DNA of 7,392 nt, taken from contig JAKEGN010000239.1 of NCBI GenBank assembly GCA_022615525.1, positions 1 to 7,392 on the forward strand, in the 5' to 3' direction. Source of the stretch: Woeseiaceae bacterium. Its GTDB lineage: Bacteria; Pseudomonadota; Gammaproteobacteria; Steroidobacterales; Woeseiaceae. Positions 1 to 5,678 of this stretch are shown one piece after another. Position 1 is the stretch's first letter; each line of letters opens with the position of its first letter. Under the pieces are notes generated by a model that was not told the DNA's origin, searched no databases, and saw nothing but the letters and a program-made list of their open reading frames with translations. A program made the translations under genes and the position numbers.

Positions 1-8
1 CGCCAGCC

Positions 9-35
9 TTGGCCTAACCCCATGTTTGTTATACT
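9..35 (+). promoter_or_regulatory. candidate extended -10 promoter for gspG-N
   Basis: A TATACT box at 30-35 differs from the sigma-70 consensus TATAAT at one base and is preceded by TGT at 27-29, giving an extended -10 element. A weak -35 match, TTGGCC, lies at 9-14, but the 15-bp spacer is shorter than usual, so the extended -10 would have to carry most of the recognition. Transcription would start near 42 and leave a leader of about 55 bases before gspG. This is a consensus match by eye only; readthrough from an upstream gene is equally possible. Confidence 0.35.
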
Positions 36-85
36 CGCGTTTATTGTGATTATGCATTAACACGGCAGGCTGTCGTCTGCCAACC

Positions 86-89
86 GGAG
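86..89 (+). promoter_or_regulatory. ribosome binding site of gspG
   Basis: GGAG sits seven bases before the GTG at 97. It supports this non-ATG start, which in turn gives a prepilin leader of normal length for the encoded protein. Confidence 0.6.
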
Positions 90-96
90 CCAGCCA

Positions 97-549
97 GTGA
101 ACATTCGCAAGCATCGTCCCCGGCACCCGTCCGGCCAGCGCGGCTTTACCCTGATCGAAATCATGGTGGTGGTGATCATCCTGGGAATCCTCGCCGCAAT
201 CGTCGCCCCCAACGTCATCGGTCGCATCGACGACGCGCAAATCGCGCGAGCGCAACAGGATTTGCGCAACATCGAGAGCGCATTGAAGTTCTACAGGCTG
301 GACAACTTCAGTTACCCGACCACCGAGCAGGGTATCGAAGCGTTGGTCACCCGCCCGGCGGACCCCAATATCCGCAATTGGAAAGCCGGCGGGTACCTGC
401 CCCGCGTGCCCAAGGACCCCTGGGGAAATCCCTACCTGTACCTCAGTCCGGGCAACAACGGCGAAATCGACGTCTACACGCTCGGCCGGGACGCACGCCC
501 GGGCGGCGAAGGCATAGATGCCGACATCGGTAACTGGAACCTGGAATAG
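97..549 (+). CDS. gspG: type II secretion system major pseudopilin GspG
   Basis: GspG is the main subunit of the periplasmic pseudopilus that drives export of folded proteins through the outer-membrane secretin. The 150-residue product has a basic 16-residue leader ending in Gly16, then Phe17-Thr-Leu-Ile-Glu21, the class III prepilin site cut and N-methylated by the prepilin peptidase (GspO/PilD). Glu21 is the conserved +5 glutamate. A hydrophobic helix covers about residues 17-38. The C-terminal globular domain shows the GspG hallmarks: a YPTTEQG segment (73-79), DPWGNPY (107-113), and an aspartate-rich C-terminal loop (about 129-144, including Asp132, Asp141 and Asp143) that corresponds to the calcium-binding loop of the family. 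The start is GTG with GGAG seven bases upstream. Length is normal. It is first in the visible operon and is eight bases from gspH. Identification is very secure. Confidence 0.97.
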   Translation: MNIRKHRPRHPSGQRGFTLIEIMVVVIILGILAAIVAPNVIGRIDDAQIARAQQDLRNIESALKFYRLDNFSYPTTEQGIEALVTRPADPNIRNWKAGGYLPRVPKDPWGNPYLYLSPGNNGEIDVYTLGRDARPGGEGIDADIGNWNLE

Positions 550-557
550 CAACGGCC

Positions 558-1157
558 ATGATCGCTGCGGCTCGCGACAGGCAGGTTGCCGCTCGCAAGC
601 ACGGCGGATTCACGCTGATCGAGCTGCTGGTGGTCGTCGTGATCATCGGCATCGTCAGTTCTTTCCTGTTGTTGTCTTTCGGCATACTCGGCAATGACCG
701 CGCACTGGATCAGCAGATTCGCCGCCTGGCTTCCCTGCTCGAATTGACCCTCGACGAAGCAACACTGCAGGGGCGTGATTTCGGCCTAGAGCTGATGCAG
801 GGCGGCTACAGGTTCGTCGAACTCGACCCTGTGCTGGGACAATGGGCCGAGGTCGTCGGAGATGACATGTTGCAGCCGCGCCAGCTGGATGAGGACATGG
901 AAATCGAACTCTACATCGAAGGGCGACAGGTACTGTTGTCGAAGGAACCGGCGAAGACCGCGAGTGCCGAAGACGACCGGATGGCTCGGAGCGACCGCGA
1001 GGAGCGTTACGCGCCCCATGTCCTGATTCTCTCCAGCGGCGATCTTTCACCATTCCGCATGGCAATCGTCCGCGACACCGATCGCGCGAGGAAGACGCTT
1101 TCCGTATCGCCGGCCGGTGAAATAGAGATCGACGCCGATGACCAGGCCGCCAAGTAA
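558..1157 (+). CDS. gspH: type II secretion system minor pseudopilin GspH
   Basis: GspH is a minor pseudopilin of the T2SS pseudopilus. The 199-residue product has a 17-residue leader ending in Gly16-Gly17, followed by Phe18-Thr-Leu-Ile-Glu22 and a hydrophobic helix to about residue 45. Cleavage is expected after Gly17. The C-terminal part carries the segment SSGDLSPF (159-166), which resembles the 'SSG..TPF' motif of GspH proteins. A strongly charged stretch at about 129-150, rich in Lys, Glu, Asp and Arg, probably forms a surface loop, and the protein is somewhat long for the family. The ATG at 558 follows gspG by eight bases with only a weak ribosome binding site (GGAA at 543-546), so translation may depend on gspG. 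The last 20 bases overlap gspI. The assignment to GspH rather than another minor pseudopilin rests on position and the SSG motif. Confidence 0.92.
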   Translation: MIAAARDRQVAARKHGGFTLIELLVVVVIIGIVSSFLLLSFGILGNDRALDQQIRRLASLLELTLDEATLQGRDFGLELMQGGYRFVELDPVLGQWAEVVGDDMLQPRQLDEDMEIELYIEGRQVLLSKEPAKTASAEDDRMARSDREERYAPHVLILSSGDLSPFRMAIVRDTDRARKTLSVSPAGEIEIDADDQAAK

Positions 1158-1587
1158 GACAGCGCGACGGATCCGCGGCTTCACCCTGGTCGAGGTGATG
1201 GTCGCCCTGGCGATAGCCGCACTCGGGCTTGCGGCCGTTGCGGCGTCGGTCAGCCAGATGGTCGATGCGGCGATGTCGATGCAGCAACGCAGCTACGCCA
1301 ACTGGATCGCGCAGAACAAGATTGCGGAGCTGAGACTCGCGAACGTCGTCCCGGAGGTCAGCAGTACCTCCGGACAGGTCCAGTACGCCGGGCTGGACTG
1401 GGATTGGCGTGCGGACATTTCGGAGACCGGAGTCGAAAACCTCTTCCGTGTCGATGTCACGGTGACCCAGGCGGGCCAGGACGAGGTTCTGCGCAGCGTG
1501 TCGGGATTCATCGGGGAACCGGGAATTCCGGGCCAGAGCAACATTGCATGGACCAGCAATGCGCGGGCCGGCGGCAACGACATATGA
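1138..1587 (+). CDS. gspI: type II secretion system minor pseudopilin GspI
   Basis: GspI is a minor pseudopilin that, in characterised systems, forms the tip complex with GspJ and GspK and starts pseudopilus assembly. The 149-residue product has a basic 14-residue leader ending in Gly14, then Phe15-Thr-Leu-Val-Glu19 and an Ala/Val-rich hydrophobic helix (about 15-38). The segment YANWIAQNKIAELRL (53-67) is a typical GspI signature that follows the N-terminal helix. The C-terminus, after about residue 128, is a Gly/Asn-rich tail that makes the protein slightly longer than many GspI. The start at 1138 lies inside gspH, a 20-base overlap in another frame, which is normal for a coupled operon and leaves both proteins complete. 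The end overlaps the gspJ start by four bases (ATGA). Confidence 0.95.
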   Translation: MTRPPSKTARRIRGFTLVEVMVALAIAALGLAAVAASVSQMVDAAMSMQQRSYANWIAQNKIAELRLANVVPEVSSTSGQVQYAGLDWDWRADISETGVENLFRVDVTVTQAGQDEVLRSVSGFIGEPGIPGQSNIAWTSNARAGGNDI

Positions 1588-2204
1588 GAACCCGCGCGCG
1601 TCGTCAGTCGGCTTTTACGCTCATCGAAGTGCTCGTTTCCCTGGCGATCTTCGCGATCCTTTCCGCGCTGGCCTACGGCGTGCTGAACCAGACACTGGCC
1701 AATGCAGAGTTGTTGAATGAAAGAATGGATCGCCTGCAGGCCCTGCAGCGCACCATGCGGACCCTGAGCGAGGATTTCATGCAGCTGACGCCCCGCCCGG
1801 TTCGCGGGGAGTTGGGTGACGACTACGACGCGGCGCTCCAGACCGGCATTCGGACAGCGTTCGCCCTCGAGCTGACGAGGGGAGGATGGAACAATCCGCT
1901 GGCACTGCCGCGCGGTACGCTGCAGCGTGCTGCGTACCGGATCGAGGACGGGCAACTTCTGCGTTACCACTGGAACGTTCTCGATCGCACTTTCAACAAC
2001 GAACTGATCGGCGTCACGCTGCTCACCGGTGTCGACAGCATCGCGTTCCGCTTCATGCAGGACAATGGCGAGTGGACCGACCAATGGCCGCCCCAGGCAG
2101 CGCCGGGCCTGCCCGGCCTGCGGCAGCGGCCGCGGGCGGTGGAGATCATCCTGACCTTGCAGGACGAAGGTACGTTGACAAGGCTCGTGGAAATCGCGCG
2201 ATGA
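1584..2204 (+). CDS. gspJ: type II secretion system minor pseudopilin GspJ
   Basis: GspJ is a minor pseudopilin that joins GspI and GspK in the pseudopilus tip complex. The 206-residue product has a short, very basic leader (residues 1-10), then Phe11-Thr-Leu-Ile-Glu15 and a hydrophobic helix to about residue 33. The residue before the cleavage site is Ala10, not the usual glycine. Downstream, LTRGGWNNP (97-105) and the following Arg and Leu-Gln-Arg-Ala-Ala-Tyr segment (110-118) match the conserved GspJ core. Length is normal. An in-frame ATG exists at 1404, but it would add 60 residues read across gspI and bury the leader, so ATG 1584 is chosen; it overlaps the gspI stop in ATGA. No clear ribosome binding site is present, which suggests translational coupling to gspI. 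Confidence 0.95.
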   Translation: MRTRARRQSAFTLIEVLVSLAIFAILSALAYGVLNQTLANAELLNERMDRLQALQRTMRTLSEDFMQLTPRPVRGELGDDYDAALQTGIRTAFALELTRGGWNNPLALPRGTLQRAAYRIEDGQLLRYHWNVLDRTFNNELIGVTLLTGVDSIAFRFMQDNGEWTDQWPPQAAPGLPGLRQRPRAVEIILTLQDEGTLTRLVEIAR

Positions 2205-3133
2205 GACATCAGCGGAACAGGTCACGCAACCGGGGTGTCGCACTGATTACGGCGATGCTCATCACGACGCTCGCTGCGCTCGTTGCAGCCAACCTCGCCT
2301 GGGACAATGCGCTGGACGTGCGCCGGACAATGGTGCTGCTGAACCGGGACCAGGCGCTGCAGGTTGCCTTGGGTGCCGAAAGCCTGGTCATCGGCGTATT
2401 GCACCAGGACCTGGAAGACAGCCAGACCGATCACCTTGGCGAATTCTGGGCCGGTGATCTTCCTGTATTTCCGATCGATGGCGGGGAAGTCTTCGGCACG
2501 ATTACGGACCTGCAGGGTCGTTTCAATATCAATAACCTGATCGACGAGGATGGCCAGGTCGATGCGGAAGCGCTGGAGCAATTCCGCCGGCTGCTGAATG
2601 CCCTCGGCCTGGATCCCAGGTTCGCCGGCATCACCGCAGACTGGCTCGACGACGACCAGGATGCCGAGTTTCCCGATGGCGCGGAAGATCCGATATACAC
2701 CGGCATACTGCCGCCCTATCGCAGTGCCAACCAGTTGCTCACCTCGGTCAGTGAGCTTGCGGCTCTCGACGGCATGGACAAGGCGACCTTTGACACCTTG
2801 CTGCCGCACATCACGGCACTGCCGGGCCGGACCAACATCAACGTCAATACAGCAAGCGCCGCCGTCCTGCAGTCGCTGGACGAAAACATGTCGCCTGCGG
2901 ATGTCGAGGGCCTGATAACGGAAAGGGAGAGCGGCGGATTCAGCGACATCCAGACCTCTTTCGCATCCCTCGTTACACCGGATGTGTTAAACAGGCTGAA
3001 TGATTCGACCGACTATTTCCTGTTTCGCACGGTGGTGCGAATTGATACGGTCCGCATTACGCTTTACAGCGTGCTGCTCCGCGGACCGACCGGCGATGTG
3101 ACACCCATCGTCCGCAGCCTGGGAACCAACTGA
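2201..3133 (+). CDS. gspK: type II secretion system minor pseudopilin GspK
   Basis: GspK is the largest minor pseudopilin and caps the pseudopilus tip. The 310-residue product has a basic leader ending in Gly12, then Val13-Ala-Leu-Ile-Thr17 and a hydrophobic helix to about residue 32. Thr replaces the +5 glutamate, as expected: GspK proteins are the pseudopilins that lack it. Family motifs are DLQGRFNINNL (103-113), an acidic DWLDDDQDAEFPDGAED segment (147-163) matching the calcium-binding region, and NINVNTAS (212-219), the start of the helical repeat region of the 'any-protein binding' K domain. The longer in-frame ATG at 1886 is rejected because it lies within gspJ and hides the leader. 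ATG 2201 has GGAAA at 2189-2193 and overlaps the gspJ stop by four bases. Confidence 0.96.
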   Translation: MRHQRNRSRNRGVALITAMLITTLAALVAANLAWDNALDVRRTMVLLNRDQALQVALGAESLVIGVLHQDLEDSQTDHLGEFWAGDLPVFPIDGGEVFGTITDLQGRFNINNLIDEDGQVDAEALEQFRRLLNALGLDPRFAGITADWLDDDQDAEFPDGAEDPIYTGILPPYRSANQLLTSVSELAALDGMDKATFDTLLPHITALPGRTNINVNTASAAVLQSLDENMSPADVEGLITERESGGFSDIQTSFASLVTPDVLNRLNDSTDYFLFRTVVRIDTVRITLYSVLLRGPTGDVTPIVRSLGTN

Positions 3134-3135
3134 CG

Positions 3136-4413
3136 ATGCCCGAATTTCTGGTCATAAGAATCGGCGCGAACCCTGCCGAAAATGCGAGCTGGATTGCGGT
3201 CGACTCGGCCGGGGGCCGTCGCAGCGCTCCTGTAACGGGACCACTCGCCGAAGCGGCCCGGGATATCGGCGAACGTCCGGTTATCGTGCTCGTGCCCAGC
3301 GCCGACGTCCTGACCACCGCCGTCGATATTCCGGTCAAAGGCGGCGCCCGCCTGCTCGCGGCATTGCCGTATGCGCTGGAAGAGTATGTTGCAGACGATG
3401 TGGACACACTTCATTTTGCCGCTGGCGCCCGACGTAGCAGCGGCCGAACTCCCGTATCGGTCGTCAACCGGGACAAGCTGCTCGGCTGGTTGTCACTCCT
3501 TGCGGATGCCGGCATACAGCCATCGTCGCTGGTAGCGGAGAGCTACGGGCTGGCGCGCTTACCGGGCACGATCAGCATGCTGGTTGCTGAAGATCAGATT
3601 GTCGTCAATAACGGCGCCGACGTCGAACTGGTCCTCCAGGGTGTCAGTCCCGGCGATACCCTCGTCGCGATCGGGGCCCTGGACCCGGGGACCGGTACCG
3701 ACGAGTCCGCCACTCCACCGACCACCATGCCGCGCCACGTGCTGGTCTATTGCGATGCCGGTGAGGATGAACGCTACACCCACGACTGGATTGCCATCCG
3801 GCAGGAAATGGACAGCCTGGACGTCAAGGTCCTTGCCGACGGTGTGCTGCCGCGCCTGGCTGTTACAGTGGTAACGGGCGCTGGAGTCAACCTGCTGCAG
3901 GGCGAGTTCGGCAAACGCAGCGATTACGGCGGCATCCTAAAGCCCTGGAAGTACGCGGCCATGTTGCTGGTCGCCTTCCTCGTGATCAGCCTGGCCGCCA
4001 AGGCTGCCGACATGTTCCGTCTCAGGCAGCAGGAAACGGCGTTGAGAGCCGAGTTCCACACGCAATACCGGCAGATCTCGCCGGGCGCCGCCGAAGTGCT
4101 CGACCCGGCTGCCATCGTCAGCTCCCTGCGCAGCCGGGCTGGTGCAGGCAACGCGGGCAGCGCCCCGGTCTTCCTTCAGTCGATGGAACAACTCGGTCGC
4201 GCCATGCAGCAGAACCCCTCGGTGCGCATCGAGGCGATAAGCTATCGTAGCGGCATAGTGGACGTGCGACTCTCCGCGCCGGATGTTCCAACACTCGACA
4301 ATATTCAACGCGTGGTTGGCGAGACGGGCCGGTTCACGGCAGCCATACAGTCCACGGACCAGGACGGGGAAAAGGTCAGCAGCCGAATCCAGATCCAGGT
4401 GAACGGGGCATGA
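3136..4413 (+). CDS. gspL: type II secretion system inner-membrane platform protein GspL
   Basis: GspL is a single-span inner-membrane protein that recruits the ATPase GspE with its cytoplasmic domain and pairs with GspM in the periplasm. The 425-residue product shows the expected order: an actin-like cytoplasmic domain (about 1-265) containing the conserved LPYALEEYVADDVDTLHF region (77-94) and the closing NLLQGEF motif (252-258), one transmembrane helix at about 273-293, and a periplasmic ferredoxin-like domain (about 325-425). Length is typical. The start is two bases after the gspK stop, with GGGAA at 3121-3125 as a possible ribosome binding site. The end overlaps gspM by four bases. No broken motifs are seen. 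The partner GspE is not in the window. Confidence 0.95.
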   Translation: MPEFLVIRIGANPAENASWIAVDSAGGRRSAPVTGPLAEAARDIGERPVIVLVPSADVLTTAVDIPVKGGARLLAALPYALEEYVADDVDTLHFAAGARRSSGRTPVSVVNRDKLLGWLSLLADAGIQPSSLVAESYGLARLPGTISMLVAEDQIVVNNGADVELVLQGVSPGDTLVAIGALDPGTGTDESATPPTTMPRHVLVYCDAGEDERYTHDWIAIRQEMDSLDVKVLADGVLPRLAVTVVTGAGVNLLQGEFGKRSDYGGILKPWKYAAMLLVAFLVISLAAKAADMFRLRQQETALRAEFHTQYRQISPGAAEVLDPAAIVSSLRSRAGAGNAGSAPVFLQSMEQLGRAMQQNPSVRIEAISYRSGIVDVRLSAPDVPTLDNIQRVVGETGRFTAAIQSTDQDGEKVSSRIQIQVNGA

Positions 4414-4889
4414 AAGCCTGGTTCGAATCCCTGCAGCCGAGGGAACGCATTTTCGTTCTGAGCGCCACTGCTGTCATCGCACTTGCCATCCTGTACCTGG
4501 GTATCTGGCGGCCACTCGACAAAGCACACAGCGCAATGCAGGCCAGCGTGCAAACCTGGGGCAGCGCATTGTCCGAACTGCGCCCATTGCAGGAACAATT
4601 GCAAAGCGCATCGCTCTCGGGCGCCCAGGCGAGCCGGAATGAATCACTGGTCGTCATTATCGACAACAGTTTGCGTCAACGTGGACTGTACGGTGCGTTG
4701 CAACGCAGTCAGCCAACCGCCCAGAACGGCATTCGGGTCGAATTCGAGAATGCTTCATTCGACGACCTGATCCTCTGGCTTGGCGATCTTGCCACGGCAC
4801 ATGGCCTGCAACTCCAGTCCGGCAGCTTTTCCAGCATGGCAGCGGACAATGCGGGCCGGGTCAACGCGACCGTGACGTTGGAACGCTAG
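4410..4889 (+). CDS. gspM: type II secretion system inner-membrane protein GspM
   Basis: GspM is a small bitopic inner-membrane protein that binds and stabilises GspL in the T2SS assembly platform. The 159-residue product has a short cytoplasmic N-terminus with the family-typical 'LQPRER' (8-13), one transmembrane helix at about 14-33, and a periplasmic domain. The C-terminal half carries the pattern characteristic of GspM: hydrophobic strand, 'FENASFDDLILWLGDL' (112-127), a 'HGL' turn, then strands ending in VNATVTLER. Length is normal. The ATG is in an ATGA overlap with the gspL stop and is preceded by AGGTGA (4397-4402) at seven-base spacing, so it has its own ribosome binding site as well as coupling to gspL. 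Confidence 0.94.
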   Translation: MKAWFESLQPRERIFVLSATAVIALAILYLGIWRPLDKAHSAMQASVQTWGSALSELRPLQEQLQSASLSGAQASRNESLVVIIDNSLRQRGLYGALQRSQPTAQNGIRVEFENASFDDLILWLGDLATAHGLQLQSGSFSSMAADNAGRVNATVTLER

Positions 4890-4892
4890 GAG

Positions 4893-5630
4893 ATGTTGAC
4901 AACAAAGCGGCTGATTGCCGCCGGCCTTGCAACTTTCATCGCCGGCATATTGCTGACCTTTCCAGCACGCGTTCCGTACAGCTGGTTCAGCTCCCCGGAG
5001 GTCCGGCTCTCAGGCCTTTCCGGCACCGTCTGGCGCGGCGCGGCGGCCGAAGGGTCCGTCGCCGGCCTCTATTTGCGCGATCTGCGATGGAGCATCCAGC
5101 CGTTGTCGATATTCCGTGGACGATTGGCGTATCGCGTGGAGTCGGACAGCGACTATGGCCCGATTCGCAGCGTAGTCGGCGTGGGCATGGGCGGGGCCGT
5201 GACCCTGCAGGACTTCGCCAGCACGTTCGCGCTCGAGGAATTTCGTGATCTCTTCGCATTGCAGGGTTTTAACGGCACCCTGCAGGCCGACTTCGAGTCC
5301 ATTGTGCTCGAGAACGGATTCCCGACCTCGGCAACCGGTCAGCTGACACTCATGAACCTGCTTGCACCGCAGCTTTCCCCTCTGCCCATAGGTAGCTACA
5401 GGGCCGAATTCACCACCAATGCAGACGGTATCCTTGGTTCGGTGGAGGACAACGGCGGCGTGCTGGACGTGGCTGGCACCATTTCACTGGGGCTAGACCG
5501 GCGTTATTCCTTCGTCGGTACCGTGGCGGCTCTTCCGGAAGCGCCGGCCGGACTCAGCAATCAGCTGCAATACCTCGGGTCGCCCGATGCGCGCGGCTTT
5601 CGGGAATTCCGCATTGAAGGGCAACTCTGA
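4893..5630 (+). CDS. gspN: type II secretion system protein GspN
   Basis: GspN is an accessory inner-membrane protein found in only some T2SS operons; its exact role is not settled, and related systems can work without it. The 245-residue product has an N-terminal signal-anchor helix (about 7-23) and a periplasmic region rich in beta strands, consistent with the T2SSN family and its similarity to AsmA-like proteins. Visible family features are LSGTVWRGAA (43-52), the DLRWSIQPLSIFRGRLAY block (63-80) and the terminal Gly-Ser-Pro-Asp-Ala-Arg-Gly segment followed by a closing strand (229-245). It starts three bases after gspM. AGGAG (4888-4892) abuts the ATG directly, which is too close to be ideal; the next codon, TTG 4896, is an alternative that changes only one residue. 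It is the last gene of the block; no gspD or gspC follows. Confidence 0.9.
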   Translation: MLTTKRLIAAGLATFIAGILLTFPARVPYSWFSSPEVRLSGLSGTVWRGAAAEGSVAGLYLRDLRWSIQPLSIFRGRLAYRVESDSDYGPIRSVVGVGMGGAVTLQDFASTFALEEFRDLFALQGFNGTLQADFESIVLENGFPTSATGQLTLMNLLAPQLSPLPIGSYRAEFTTNADGILGSVEDNGGVLDVAGTISLGLDRRYSFVGTVAALPEAPAGLSNQLQYLGSPDARGFREFRIEGQL

Positions 5631-5655
5631 CCTGTATCAGCCTGGCCGGCCCGAC

Positions 5656-5678
5656 TGCCGGTGATCAATCCACCGGCA
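5656..5678. terminator. inverted repeat, possible two-way terminator
   Basis: TGCCGGTG at 5656-5663 and CACCGGCA at 5671-5678 form a perfect eight-base-pair stem with a seven-base loop, between the convergent gspN and helicase genes. The stem lies just after the gspN stop on the plus strand and spans the helicase stop codon (TGA complement at 5665-5667) on the minus strand. Neither side carries a run of T, so it is not a classic factor-independent terminator. An alternative five-pair stem, CCGGC 5646-5650 with GCCGG 5657-5661, would compete with it. Confidence 0.35.

Larger units (their letters stand above)
1..96. other. AT-rich leader upstream of gspG
   Basis: This stretch precedes gspG and contains no gene that I can name. 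Bases 21-60 are clearly richer in A and T than the rest of the window, which fits an intergenic promoter region. Two frames could hold the very end of an upstream gene: frame 3 stops with TAA at 15-17, and frame 1 stays open to TAA at 58-60 and reads as a short hydrophobic tail. Neither tail is recognisable as GspF or GspE, so the identity of the upstream neighbour is unknown. Confidence 0.5.

Noticed and set aside
45..62. CRP-like half site TGTGA before gspG
   Set aside because: The left half is good, but the position six bases on reads ATTAA rather than TCACA, so no symmetric site exists.
1138..1157. gspH-gspI overlap as a possible frameshift
   Set aside because: Both proteins are complete with normal ends and proper leaders, so this is an ordinary operon overlap.
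655..1287. Minus-strand open frame of 210 codons opposite gspH and gspI
   Set aside because: It is Arg-rich and without any domain, as expected for the complement of GC-rich coding sequence; gspH and gspI explain the region.
1404..1583. Longer GspJ starting at ATG 1404
   Set aside because: The extra 60 residues overlap gspI and would put the prepilin signal in the middle of the protein.
1886..2200. Longer GspK starting at ATG 1886
   Set aside because: The extra 105 residues read across gspJ in another frame and would bury the prepilin leader.
1293..2243. Long minus-strand open frame of 316 codons opposite gspI and gspJ
   Set aside because: It lies fully opposite two secure genes, has low-complexity composition typical of antisense frames in GC-rich DNA and shows no recognisable domain.
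2213..2251. Loss of the +5 glutamate in GspK as a defect
   Set aside because: GspK proteins normally lack this glutamate, which fits their place at the pseudopilus tip.
2222..2809. Minus-strand open frame of 195 codons opposite gspK
   Set aside because: gspK carries clear family motifs across this region; the antisense frame has none.
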